64,000 nucleotides of DNA from Daphnia pulex (Eukaryota; Arthropoda; Branchiopoda; Diplostraca; Daphniidae): the NCBI RefSeq assembly GCF_021134715.1, contig NC_060020.1:5580001-5644000 (forward strand), written 5' to 3'. The position numbers and the translations under genes were made by a program. Of the stretch, positions 52,701-64,000 are shown piece by piece. The notes under the pieces were generated by a model, which saw nothing but the letters and a program-made list of their open reading frames with translations, had not been told where the DNA came from and did no database searches. Numbering within the stretch: the stretch's first letter is position 1; each line of letters starts with the position of its first letter.

Positions 52701-55018
52701 CAGGCATCGATCAAGATGGAGTTTTCAAGGGTAAATTCTTCTTCGAATATTTTATTGCGATTTCATATAATTTTTCTTTGTTTTTAAACCATTTTATGAT
52801 ACAGAATTTCTCGAGGAAACGGTTCGAAAGTTATTTGACCCTTCCCTCAATTTGTTCCGTTCGACTAAGGACCAACGTCTTTATCCATCGCCCACTTCCT
52901 ATTTGACAGATAACCACTTGCATTTGTTTGAATTTGCGGGGAAATTACTCGGAAAAGCAGTTTATGAGGTATATTTTACTTCGTTGTTCGTCAGGCCGTG
53001 CAATCATTTGAAATTCTTTTTAAAAAGGGTTCGACAGTTGACGTTCCTTTGGCGTCGTTTTTCCTCAGTCAAGTCTTGGGGCAAACTCACAGCGTTTTAT
53101 ATTCGGCCCTTGACGAATTGCCTTCTCTGGACCCGGAACTATATCGTAGTTTAACTTACATCAAGCGCTATGAAGGTAAAATCAGTTGCCCAAAGGCAAA
53201 CGCAAAATGAATGTTGTTTTCAAACTGAACCAACCCATTTCCCGCGTGCGTAGGTGACGTTTCCGACTTGTCACTGACATTTTCGGTAGATGACGATTTC
53301 ATGGGGAAATTGATAACGCAAGAATTACGACCCGGGGGCAAGGCTATTCCCGTTACAAACGAGAACAAGTAATTTATATTTCTATTGTTGTTGGGAAATG
53401 ATTTTTTCTGTTATTCAACGAACTTGAACGGGAAGATTTAAATTATTCTTCTTCGCTGATTTAGAATTTCCTACATCCACCAAATGGCCCATTTCCGCAT
53501 GCATACACAGATCCGAGACCAGACATCGGCTTTCTTGAGAGGATTTCGTACTCTCGTCAACCCTGAATGGCTCTCCCTATTTTCTACTCCCGAGGTTCCG
53601 AATTTAGTTTTATATCTTGTGTTGTTCATTCTTCAACGCGTTTTCTTACTGGTCGACTAGATACAAAGACTCATTGCCGACGACAAGGAGCCGATTAACT
53701 TCAAAGACTTGCGCAAGCACACGCAATATTATGGGGGTTTTCACGACAACCACCGTGTTATCTCTTGGCTGTGGGACATTCTTGACAATGACCTCAACGA
53801 CGAGGAAAAGCGTCTCTTCTTAAAAGTACGTCTGTACCTATGGCTTTATATTTTATGAATTCATTGAATCACAAAGGCGATGTTTTGACAATCATGCAAA
53901 CTATTTTGTTCAGTTCGTGACTAGTTGTTCCAAGCCCCCTCTTTTGGGATTTGCTCATCTACAACCACCTTTCTCGATTCGCTGCGTGGAAGTCAACGAG
54001 GATGAAGATAATGGAGACACGATAGGTGAGGACAAGTATAGAATTGCAATCTTTACTGGCGTTTCAAAACGGCTATTTCTAAGAAAAGTGCCGTTCTGAT
54101 TGCGTGGAAGTCCCCCACAGCTCAATTGTTTCCTTCCCCCCTTTACATCTAATTAGTGCGCTGTGACATGCATTAGAACAATACCACTGAGCCGCACCTG
54201 CGGGCGACGCCTTTGGTTGTTTCGGTATCTCACGCTTGATTTCCGGCCGATTCTAGCTCAAAAAGCTTGCTGGTGCTTTCGCCCCAGTTGATTTTTCCTT
54301 GTTCTTAACCCTTTTTTTTATTTGGTTGCGGCGATAGCCTGCCAGAAAGTAAGCTTTGCCAAGCGTGACCGAAACTCCTTTCCTTTGGAGCTTTGCTATA
54401 CCCTTCAACACTGAGCAAGAAAGTCGTTGTGCATTTTAATCCGTGTCGAGTCAAGCCACTTATGGGCGTGAAGTATTGAACTTTTAATGGCGTGGACAGT
54501 TTCTGCAGCCGTTCAAAAGGAACCATGAAATTATTATTCGTGTTTCTACATTTTTTTTTTCATGGCCACTGACCTAATTCAGTATCTGACCACAGCCTGT
54601 TGAAAACAGACCTATCATAGAAACACGAGCGCTTGAATTGCTTTCTTATATTGCCCCTCCCCATTTCCGGCCTAACAGCTACCTAGATTTGACTAATCCT
54701 GTCGACGTTTTTTTAACTGGCACGATGATAGTTTCCCATCATAACGGTTAAGTTGCCCCGTCACCACCAGCTAGGTTTTCGATTCTTTTGTCAAAACTCA
54801 AAAACCTTAATTCTATTTGATCCTTTTGTGCTATTTCTTTTTCAGGAAGCGTTATTCGAGGTTTCTTTACCATTCGAAAGCGAGATCCCATTAACCGACT
54901 GCCAACGTCTTCTACTTGCTTCAATTTGCTGAAACTGCCAAACTACCAGCGCAGAAGTACGTTGAAGGAGAAACTCCGTTATGCCATCACTAGCAACACG
55001 GGATTCGAACTGTCTTGA
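49731..55018 (+). CDS. Ube3b: HECT E3 ubiquitin ligase UBE3B
   Basis: Nineteen exons: 49731-49891, 49953-50081, 50137-50329, 50410-50547, 50614-50802, 50866-51057, 51121-51571, 51634-51805, 51868-51986, 52078-52271, 52356-52501, 52594-52730, 52805-52968, 53028-53175, 53254-53368, 53465-53594, 53661-53825, 53914-54025 and 54846-55018. They total 3228 bases and 1075 residues (human UBE3B: 1068). An IQ motif lies near residues 30-50 ([18 protein letters not shown]). The middle has [14 protein letters not shown], matching UBE3B rather than UBE3C. The HECT domain includes [38 protein letters not shown] and the active-site cysteine at about residue 1043 in [14 protein letters not shown], ending NTGFELS. 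It transfers ubiquitin from E2 via that cysteine; in mammals it is linked to mitochondria and calmodulin. Convergent with SBDS, 130 bases apart. Confidence 0.95.
54026..54845 (+). other. Last intron of UBE3B (820 bases), structured-RNA-like content
   Basis: Much longer than the other 18 introns (about 55-100 bases). It contains a hairpin with arms AAACTCC and GGAGCTTT near 54374-54395. On the minus strand near 54160-54205 an A-box-like GCGGCTCAGTGG lies inside an element with GTGCG/CGCAC ends. No exon fits the protein here. It could be an inserted tRNA-derived repeat or an intronic non-coding RNA; I cannot tell which. Confidence 0.4.
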
Positions 55019-55148
55019 ATCACCTCTGCTCGTGTTAAAACAAAAATTAAAAAATCAGTCGTTTTTCAAATAGGTAAGGCGATCGCCTGACACCAAAAAA
55101 ACAAACAGTATATTTTCCTTACGCGACAACTGACAGCGTGGAAAATAA

Positions 55149-56316
55149 TTATTCTACCGTTTCTTCTCCTTCCGTTACTTCTTTTAAATTAAGCAATTCC
55201 ATGTGACCTTGACCTTTTGTATCGGACTTGACCAGATCTTCAATTTCGCGGAAATTACCCGGATCGATCAAGCATACCTATTATTTAAAAAAAAAAAAAA
55301 AGGAATCACATCATTGAGCGTATTTAAATTTTAACAAATAGAGACATTGAAACATTTGCTTATTTCTAATGCAGCTTGTCTCTCCTGCAAGTGTAAGCTT
55401 TTTTAGAATGCGCTTTCTACTGTATACAATCTATATAATTGAATCACCGACTAAAATAATACAAACCAAAACTATTGTATAATAAATAAAAAGGTTCTAC
55501 ATAAATTGTTTTTAAATTAAAAAAAAAAAATCTATAATTTAAAAGTGTATTTTAAACTCAGGCTTACCAAAATAAGGGTGCTGTCCTCCCATTCTTCAGA
55601 CTCAATGCTAGTGCACAATTTTGACAGCTTTTCTTTGAGTTTTCTACCTTCTTTATGAGCAGAAATTCTTAACCTCATATGAGCCCTCTCAATTGGCATG
55701 TGACTCTTCAGCATCTTAATAACCTCCAGAGTCTAAAATGTAGAAACATAATTTTAGAACTTTAAAAAACGGTGATTAGCTATAATACCAACCTGTTGTT
55801 TACAATTTCGGTTGGGCTTTACTGAGAAATGGATGTCTTTCATTGCTTTTTCAATCATGGTTACAGGATAGGGTCTTTTGGTTTCAGGGTTAACACATTT
55901 ATCTGACACCATTGTGGCAATTTCCTTTAGCATGGAGTCTTGTTGAACATGACGCTCTTTCTCAGACACCTGCAGTTCTCCCTTTGCAAGAATCTCTTGG
56001 CAGATGACATTCTGGTCTTCCGTTCCAAAACTAGATATCAAATCTTCTTTTTTAGCAACTTGGCCTTTGGAAACATTGGAGAATACCGTTCTTGCTTGAA
56101 GAACTTCGTCGAGATCTGTTTCACTATAGGGAATTTACTTTAGATATCAAAAGCAAAATTACAATATAATTCAAATCAAACTTACACTTTATTTCTCCAA
56201 GATACGACTTTATTTTTGTAACACGCAATTTCGTATCGCTTACCACCTTTTTTCATTCGTACTACTGCTACATTTGTTAGACGAATTTGATTTGTTGGGG
56301 TAAATATTTTAGACAT
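55149..56316 (-). CDS. Sbds: SBDS ribosome maturation factor
   Basis: Four exons: 56316-56186, 56123-55793, 55732-55568 and 55277-55149. They total 756 bases and 251 residues (human SBDS: 250). It is recognised along its whole length: [75 protein letters not shown], and [15 protein letters not shown]. The three SBDS domains (FYSH, central helical, ferredoxin-like C-terminal) are all present. Together with the GTPase EFL1 it releases eIF6 from new 60S subunits in the cytoplasm. It starts MSKIFTPTN, one lysine longer than human. The gene is head-to-head with RNF37 and tail-to-tail with UBE3B, in a very compact block. Confidence 0.97.
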
Positions 56317-56454
56317 CTCGACTTGTGTGTGTGACAAGCGTGGCCGACAAAAAAAGATAGAATGACTAGCAGACGAAACAACAAAACTTGGGGCATGGTC
56401 ATTTGAAGTTTGAAAGATTCACGGAACATTTGTTCGTGTGCTGTCTGCTGTTAA
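56317..56454. promoter_or_regulatory. Compact divergent promoter, SBDS and UBOX5/RNF37
   Basis: If RNF37 begins at 56455, only 138 bases lie between the two start codons (288 if it begins at 56605). No TATA is evident. A shared housekeeping promoter is the simplest reading. Confidence 0.5.
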
Positions 56455-56514
56455 ATGGCTGTTAACTTTTGCCATGAATATTTGGGATCTCGGATCTTGT
56501 GTAGTCAAGTGTCA
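56455..56514 (+). other. Candidate 5' coding exon of UBOX5/RNF37 (frame joint unresolved)
   Basis: It reads MAVNFCHEYLGSRILCSQVS, which aligns with the human UBOX5 start MVINLCLPQFRPRIHCNKIS as I recall it. It is followed by GTAATA, a possible donor. The next acceptor (56603) would then read into a stop. The only in-frame GT-AG option uses a weak donor six codons earlier (TT|GTGTAG). Translation may instead begin at 56605. Confidence 0.45.
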
Positions 56515-56604
56515 GTAATAATTTTTATTTAATAGTTATAATATTATCTCAACTAAAAGAATATTGCAGAAAATAACATAAATTTTCTTGCTTTTGCTTG
56601 TAGG

Positions 56605-58289
56605 ATGGCTGATAATTACAAAATTGAAAATCTAATATCTGATGATCTCACCTCAAGAAATCGAGGTTTTCTTGCTGACTCTTTTGTGCGCCCTCCAGTT
56701 GATATCATACTTCAATTTCCATGTCCTGTCAAGATATGCTGCATTTCGGTCAATTCCAGAGTTGGTTCTCAACAATCTACAGGATGTGAGATCTTCGTTC
56801 AATGTGAACAATCAGGTAAGAGAAGTGGCAAAGATATTTTGGAAATAGTATAAGTGGTATAAGTTTGTTTTATTAGTGACTTGCATGTTTTAGCCTTGGT
56901 TCTTGTAGCAGGATGTAGAATTTGACCTTCATAGATCAGAATGTATTGAAGAGAACATCTTTTATGTGGGTTGTTTTCTGATGGTGTAGTAAATAATAAT
57001 TTAGTGTCTGAGGGATGTATAAAGCGTCATTAGTAACTGTGTCAAACAGATTGAACACATGTTTATGGCCAGATTGGAAATTTTTTCAAAGGAGGTTCTT
57101 TTTCTATCTTTTAACAGGTGGATATGATGCATTCAACTATGGGATTTTTAACCAGGTTGGGAAGTACTATTGGGATTGTGATAAAAAGGGGGTCTACATA
57201 GTTAGTGCTCTACATTCTGCTTCATGTAGATCACTCCCTGCAGAAAATTTTGCCAGGCAAGACATAAACGGTCGAATGAACAAGTCACTGTCGTCTGTCT
57301 GGAGCCTGCGAATCAGAATTGTTAAAACATCTGGCTCTTCTATACCAGCCCTTGGGAGCTTATCTGTATGGGGGTATGTGGATTACTCTTGCCCTGCTCC
57401 GCTAGCAAGAACTGTTCTATCCAAGTGGTACGATAACAACCAACCGAAAACTCTCTGCTCCCGTAATAGGCCTGACGTGATTGATGCCCGCAAAAGTGGC
57501 ACTAACACTAACACCGAGGCCAGTCAAATTGCAGGTGCTGCGGCTGAAGATGATTTTGAAATCCCCGAAGAATTCCTTGATGGCTTGACGTGCGAAATAA
57601 TGTCCATGCCAGTCCGTTTACCATCTGGTAACGTCATAGACGAGAGGACTTTGGAGCGTTTCGCTAAGCAAGAAGCGTCTTGGGGCAGACCGCCGAGCGA
57701 CCCCTTTACTGCAAAGCCCATCTCTGCTAGTCATCGGCCCATCTATGATACAGCTCTCAAAGCGCGCATCGATTCTTTTCTATTGAAAGAATCTCACCGA
57801 CCGTGTCTGAAAAACTGTCCGCGAACAACGGGCCCGATTCAGACTAGATCATCGGACACGCTTCTTCAGCTGGGTGACGTACCGAAAGCCGCAGACAAAC
57901 GACCCAGCACATCCGTACCGTCTGTTCCCGCACCTCCGCAACCAGCAGTCATCGATCCCTCAAGAAAATGGCTATCTAACGTGGCTTCGAGCCTACAACA
58001 TTTAACCGGAAGGCGTACCACCACCACCACCGTGCGATCCAAAGGCCCGGCGAGCTCATCTTCGGACGCTACTGGCGTCGTCGTCGTCAAACCAACGACA
58101 GCCAACAACAACACCTCGCCCTGCGTCTGCGGCTTCCAAGATGTTCGACCGGTCTATTCTTTGCCGTGTTCCCATCGTATCTGCCGATCGTGTTTACTCG
58201 ACATGAAGGCCACCAATTCTCTATCCTGCCGCTGGTGCCAACTGCCCTTTGCTCTTCACGAGCCCGTCTTACAGCATCGCAATCCGTAG
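56605..58289 (+). CDS. Ubox5: U-box E3 ubiquitin ligase UBOX5/RNF37
   Basis: Coding exons 56605-56815 and 57118-58289, totalling 460 residues from the first ATG after the acceptor. The N-terminal region (YKIENLISDDL, then RPPVDIILQFP, PVKICCISV) matches the UBOX5/RNF37 start. A U-box lies at about residues 219-290 (IPEEFLDGLTCEIMSMPVRL, DERTLERF, DPFTAKPI). A Ser/Thr/Pro linker leads to a C-terminal RING-like finger from residue 406 (CVCGF, YSLPCSHRICRSCL, CRWCQLPF). It is expected to work with E2 enzymes in the nucleus. A further N-terminal exon may exist at 56455-56514; without it the protein lacks about 20 family residues. Confidence 0.88.
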
Positions 58290-58358
58290 GAAATTGTTTG
58301 CGCCCTCGACCGCTGCCCAGCTATACGACAACATTGGCAGGGGCCAAGAAAAATCAAC

Positions 58359-58364
58359 AATAAA
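58359..58364 (+). terminator. Poly(A) signal candidate 1 for UBOX5/RNF37
   Basis: AATAAA 70 bases after the stop codon. Confidence 0.5.
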
Positions 58365-58508
58365 TACGGAATGTCTACGGATATAATTCAAGCGAATCGC
58401 CATCGCTCGTGCGTTTCCACTTCACTCACTTTTTCTCCTGACTCCTATTTGATTCGCCTTTTGGAAGTTGTTGAAGTTTGTTTTTCTTGTTCCTTTCGTG
58501 CTGGACGC

Positions 58509-58514
58509 AATAAA
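58509..58514 (+). terminator. Poly(A) signal candidate 2 for UBOX5/RNF37
   Basis: AATAAA about 220 bases after the stop, followed within 30 bases by a TG-rich run, as is usual downstream of cleavage sites. It is the better of the two candidates by context. Confidence 0.5.
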
Positions 58515-59682
58515 ACATCATCCGCTGCCAGCTGTGTGTGTGTGCTCGCGCTTCTCGTCGCTCGCGCTGCATAGACTCACATCAACGAAACGATGAGAAA
58601 AGAGAAAATAATCATAAAAAAAGGTATACATTATACATTATACGTAGGCTTGCGTAGTCAGTGTAAAAGAGAGAAGAAAAAGAAGTTTTGGTTTGGTAAA
58701 GAATGATACTAGAGGCGGGAAAAAAGAAAAGCTCTCAATGATATCGTGACTGGCCATCGGGAAACGTGATGGCGTTTCACTGCCACTGCTGCCCGGTGCT
58801 GTTGATGACCACGAACTGCTTACACCCCGTGCTATGCGGTTGATGGCTATCTTGCCTTCTGTCTTTTTCAAGCCATTTCCTTGACTTTGTTTTGATTTTT
58901 CCTTGATTCTTTTTTTTTTGTTTTTTTGTTTTGTTTCTTACCTTATTTTTTTATTTTTATTTTGGAATTGTTAAATAGCCGGTGCACCATCGTTTCGGGT
59001 TAATGGAAATGTAGGAGAAATGAAAAGGTTTCCGATTCTCCGCGGTTCTTCAGGCGACCGGCATTGTTCAGCCCAAGATCCATTCTTCAAGAGATATTTC
59101 TGACAGCGTGTCCATCTCTTTTTGGATGATTTTCATTCTTCCCGCGGGAGTGCGGTGGGCGGAAGAGAAAAAGCTGCGGATCGCACGAGTCCTCGACGAC
59201 CTCTTCATCTTCTACGCCAGAGAAAAATGAAATCGCCGCCGCCGCCGCCGCATTCGTGAACAGTTCGCCCCCACATCGGGTTCTTTATTACTCAGGTGAG
59301 AATCGAGTTTGGTTTTCCCTTTTTTTGATTCCTCTTCGGGTTCGGTGCTGCGTTTTTGTTTTTTAAGGCTTTTTTGGGCTTTTCTTTTTGTGTGTGTCAA
59401 AAGCGAAGAGGGTCGAATCGTTTTCTTCCTTTTTCGTAGCGAACGGTCGTGATGTTTTTCAAGGCAAAGGTTTTCTTCGATGTTGTTTTTTCTCTGGGTG
59501 GTGTCTTTGATTTATGACGATGATCAAGACGTAAAAGGAGGGTGGGGGTTGAGGGGTGGGTGGAGTTTTACGTAAGAGACGAGGCCAGAGGAATACGAAG
59601 AAAAGGAATGAAAGATAACAAATGCCGTCAGCGCTATGTATACTCTCAACTCTGACAACAATAACGAAAAAAAGAACAAGTC

Positions 59683-59700
59683 AGAGAGAGAGAGAGAGAG
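59683..59700. repeat. (GA)n microsatellite
   Basis: Nine GA units; a GT repeat follows at 59937-59953. Confidence 0.85.
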
Positions 59701-62700
59701 AAATGAACAATCAAAATACGGGTGAAAAAGAGGAGCACGGAATGTTTGGAAGAAAAGACAAAAACAAGAGGAGAAACAAAAAAAAAACGAGCTAGTGATC
59801 GTTCCTAAGGCCATGAAATTCATCCGGTGAATGTCCTCTCTGGACACAGCAAAAAAGGAGAAAGAGAGATAGCAATAAACAAAGGGGGGAGATGGACGTA
59901 ATACCACGTCTATGGAGTAACCGCGTAGCTCTTGTGCGTGTGTGTGTGTGTGTCTGTACACAGAGTCCAAATACATCTACGTGTATTTAGAGAGTCAGTA
60001 GATCTCTCGCAACGAGTCTCTATTCGCTGAGAGTGGGGAGCCGGTTTAATCTCGACCACTCTGGAGCACGAATCGAACGGATGGAATGTTTCCTCCCCTC
60101 CAGATTATGATGGAAGCGATTCAAGTTCAAATATTCTTTTTTTTTCTTCTCTTTATCCCTAGTTTATCTCTTCATTTTTTGTCTTTTCTTTTCAGTCTAG
60201 TTTTCAGGGAAGTAACGGCAAAAAACACGACACTCGATGTATCGCTTTATCTTTTTTTAATAATCAATAAGAAAATAATAAAGGCGTACTTTCTTTCGAA
60301 AGTTCAACAATCCACCGGAATTATCGCACCACCCAAAAAAATGTACAGTAACTGTAATAACGTATCGGTATAACATCAGAAGTGCCTTTCCGGTGCTTTG
60401 GCTTCTTTTTTTATGAGTGTGTAGAGGCATAGACATTTGTTCGTATCTATAGACAGGGTATTGTATTTTACTATTTTTGGTTCGACTCGTTGTTGCTGCT
60501 CTTATTGACGTTATAGTTGTTTTTCAGTTGTTGCTCTCGTAACGGAACTCTCGCGGAGCGGGTTTTGTTGTGGCGAGGGACATCAATTTTTGTTGGAAGA
60601 AAAACCGTAATGATGGGGGAGAATGTGATGTCGATTTGGTCACTCCATTTCCCATCAGCTGTGCAGGGTTGAGCGCGCGAGCGACGGATGTTTCGCATCG
60701 AACAAGTCGAGGAGGGGGTCGTCGTGCGGGATTCCGCTCGTCTTCTTCGTCTGTCGTACGTGTCGGTGTGAAATTTGATGGCCGAGGAATGTTTTGATTA
60801 CATTTTTGTTTTCTTTCTTTTTGCTTCTTTTCATTCTTTCGCTTCTCAGTTTGTTTGGGCTCTTGGTTAGCCTCTTCTACGCATCTTATTCCAGTGTACA
60901 AGACCGCAGTCCGAATGACTTGGATATTTTTTGGGGTTTGTTTGTTTGTTTCCAATCGAAGCTCCAAAAGGTGAAGCTCGGTCAAAGTCCGATCGAAATA
61001 ATCCGCAAACCAAAGGGAAGGAAAAAGGAAAGAAAAGAGGAAAGAAAAAAAAACAATAATTGTTCTTTGTTTTTTCTAGCGCAATAACGGTGTGGGGAGG
61101 GAGTTCAACCAGGTCATTTGGCAAGCAAATAAAAATCACCATGACGAATGGGTTTGAGGTGTGTCGTGTTGGGCGATAATTAACACCACCTGTATCCATT
61201 ACGCGAATGGGGACAAATGTCGCTATGTGTGTGCCTATTTTTCTTTCCTTTTTGACTCGGCTGTTTTATGTGTCCTCGTGGAAAATGAACAACAATTTTC
61301 AAGTCATTTCTTTAACGATTTTTGTTTTTCTGCGTGCAATCTCGCACAGATGGTCTGCGGTCAAGTTCTCTCCATCATCTTATTACTCTCTTTCATTGGC
61401 ATGGAGCGCAAGGAGAAGCCGAGAAGCTCCTTCTTCCTTCTGTGCGCACCACCAAACAGTTGGCCCGATCTTTCCTCCTCGTTTCTTTTCTTTTTCTCTC
61501 TTTTTGAGACTATTCGTTAGAACAAACTACCAGCAGTTCGTATTTGCTTTTTCTTCTTCGTCTTCTTCTTCTTTATTTTGGCGCTTTCGACAACGAGAAA
61601 AATGTGACGCTCGGCTGGATATAACAAGTCATCCGCCGGACCCCAACTTCCCCCGACACTTTTTTTTTTCTCTTTTTCTCTTTCGTTCGTTTTTTTTTCT
61701 TCCCCCCATCGCCGTTTCCCACCCATTAGTAAAGTGTTGTTTTATTATTTCTCTTCCGTCCTCCAAGAAAATAAGTGGAAGAACATTGTGAGTCGGTTCT
61801 CTTTATTCTTCTTCTCCTCGAAATTGTGTATCAATCTTTGTAGAAAACAGAAAAGAAGAGCTGACTCGGATGGCCTCGTCCGTTCTTTTTTCGGTGAAAG
61901 TGTTTTCGAACCGGCCGAGCGTATCGGCAATCGACTTTGAGTGTCGTCAATGTTGGAAATTGTTGACTGCGCCAAGTCTTGCGATTGATTGAACGCTCGG
62001 AATCTCTGGTTGAGTAACGGCTACACTTTGCGTGAAGAAAGAAGTGACAAGGGAAATATTCCTTTTCAATAATTTCGGGAGAAAAATAAAATGCGATGCT
62101 TGTTTTTGTTTCAGGGAGGGTTAGATTTTTAAAAGAAGAAGAAAAAAAAAAAAGAATAGAAAAATCAACTTATGCATATATAAAGAAATTGCCCTCTGGT
62201 CTCCTCCACGGTTCTCTGCCCTCATGTATTCCTCCCCTCCCGCCGACCACCTGACTGACGACAGAGAAAAGACCCTGAACGCCGGCGGGTACGTACACTC
62301 ACTGCGGCTGGCAGTGCAGCGGGACCGTGTTGTTGTATAGTGTGGTGTAAAGCCCACCTCCCCTCCCTTTTACGTATAGGCAGCAGCTCCCTCTCTCTCT
62401 TTGCCGAAAGCTCGTGTCTGAACCGAGTTCCGATCAGTCGACTGCCGACCTCTCGTTCGGCGTGGTTGTGCCGTCTCCCCAATTGTTTATTTCACGTCGG
62501 TTTCCATTCACATTTTTCTCATTCTTCCTTTTTTCGAGTTGTTGTGTGTCGGTTTCGAGCGCATGACCGGGAAAAATTAAATCGAGCCAAAGGAAATCGC
62601 ATCGTCGACCGTTTCGTGTCTTTTTCTTTTTGTTGTTGTTGTGGTGCATCACATTTCTTAGAGAAAGAAAAGAAAAAAGAAGAAGAAAAGAAAAACACCA

Positions 62701-63712
62701 ACCTGGTTGATTTGTTTCGTTTGATCGCCGTTGGAACTCCCGGCCCTCTTCTCTACCAAAGCGTTTCGTCAACCAGCCCAACAGGTATATAGTACACACA
62801 AGGCGTTGTTTTGCATTTAGAGAGACACATTTCGTAATGGCCGAGGCTATAAGAACTGGTACGCGGTTGTTACGGTAATGCAGTAGCGGGTGACCAACCT
62901 CTCGGCAACCATTCCAGTTCGATAAGAGCCGTTTGATAGAGATTGGCGGAGATTAATTCAATAGCATTGTCGACGACCTGTTCCTCCTCCCAACCAAAAC
63001 ATTTCGAAAGAAAAGAAGGAGCCCTGCCTTTTATTCCTTTTTCCCACTTTTTTTTTCTTTTTTTCGGTTTTCCAGCAAAAGTCGTGATGACGACCTTTTG
63101 AACTGAATTCTTCCTCACTGGGAAACAACACAATTGAGCGCACCGCAGCGATGTTTTTTTGATAACACGTTAGCGACGACGTTAATTTTTTTTTCTTCTC
63201 ATTTTTGGGGCTTTTCAATGAAGGAAAATGAAAAATTGCGTCGGGCCGAGTCATTGGCGGAAAAAGGAGCCCCCCCCCCCGTTTGTTTCGTTTTTGCTCC
63301 AGGAGAGAGAAAGACAACCGTTGCTCATTTTTATTAGGTAGAATAATAAGAAGCTCTTTTTCGCCAATGATGAGCCCCTCTCTTTGCAGATGACCATGAA
63401 AGGCACTCTTTCTCTCTATATAGCTCCTCTATGATTTATTCTCATATTTTCATTTTATTACCCAAGGTGATGGTCCGGTCTGTCTGTACATCGTAAACCT
63501 GGAAAGGAGGATAAGAAGAAAGAAAGAAAAGGGATAGGATAGCGTATAGCCAGAAAGAGATACACAACAAGTTGTGCTAAAATAAGATAGAAGCGCAGTT
63601 TCTGTATGCAGATTGTTCCGTTCCTGGTTCGGCCTTAAATGGGCGACGTAACCTTTTCGGCGTTCCACTTGGCGGAGTTCTAAGGTCCTCCACGTAGTAT
63701 TTTATCCCAGTA

Positions 63713-63731
63713 TTGTTGTTGTTGTTGTTGT
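63713..63731. repeat. (TTG)n microsatellite
   Basis: Six TTG units in non-coding sequence. Confidence 0.85.
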
Positions 63732-64000
63732 GTCACGTAACACATGCGGGGGATGTTTAGATAATCAACGGTATCTCCTTTTCGGTGTGCCACTCGTTTG
63801 ATCAAATAACCAGGAAAATGATTTCTTTTTTTCTTTTTCTCAAAATGAGATAGATAGAACAAGTAAATAGTAGGGAGTAGTAGGCAAAGCGAAACGTTAC
63901 GTGGGATGAGACATTATGACAGGCCGTATTTTTTTTTAGTTTTTTTTTCTTTCTCCCAAGAGTTTCTTTCTTTCCGTAGAGGAACAGAAGTTGTAGTGGG

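Larger units (their letters stand above)
58515..64000. other. Gene-poor right end of window
   Basis: No supported exon or RNA gene. Composition is CT/GA-rich with many T runs. Simple repeats lie at 59683-59700 (GA), 59937-59953 (GT) and 63713-63731 (TTG), with a C-run near 63271-63280. It is probably intergenic, or the first intron or UTR of a gene beyond the window. Confidence 0.5.

Overview
This window is eukaryotic and most probably from an arthropod. The sequence has split genes with many short introns (often 55-80 bases), GT-AG junctions, polypyrimidine tracts and many dinucleotide repeats. The proteins match animal families, and several look arthropod-like: an org-1/TBX1 T-box factor, a cabeza/FUS protein, a GRK2-type kinase and a secreted protein with clip-like cysteine modules. 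A branchiopod crustacean such as Daphnia is my best guess. That is inference from gene structure and protein flavour, not from a search.

Layout, left to right: the 3' part of a DUF4211-like gene (+, to 1515); Xbp1 (-, 1856-3102) with an unconventional 23-base Ire1-type intron; a gene-poor stretch of about 8 kb; a 15-exon GRK2/Gprk1 gene (+, 11097-22520); another gene-poor stretch to 31 kb; an org-1/TBX1-type T-box gene (-, 31507-36221); a gene-poor stretch to 41.3 kb. Then comes a compact cluster: RAD51D (-), head-to-head with cabeza/FUS (+), which converges on a secreted Gln/Pro-rich protein with twin six-cysteine modules (-); UBE3B (+), which converges on SBDS (-); and SBDS head-to-head with UBOX5/RNF37 (+). 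The last 5.5 kb show no gene. Every complete CDS model given is a whole number of codons.

The genes do not form one pathway. The compact 41-58 kb block is mostly housekeeping (DNA repair, RNA binding, ubiquitin ligation, ribosome maturation). GRK2 and org-1 sit in large non-coding surroundings, as expected for signalling and developmental genes. The two most interesting points are RNA-level regulation readable in the DNA. First, Xbp1 carries both Ire1 hairpins, and its unspliced frame encodes a hydrophobic segment like the membrane-targeting region of vertebrate XBP1u. Second, the FUS homologue has a 35-base microexon between two unusually long introns; skipping it brings a stop codon into frame, the same logic as the known human FUS exon 7 autoregulatory switch.
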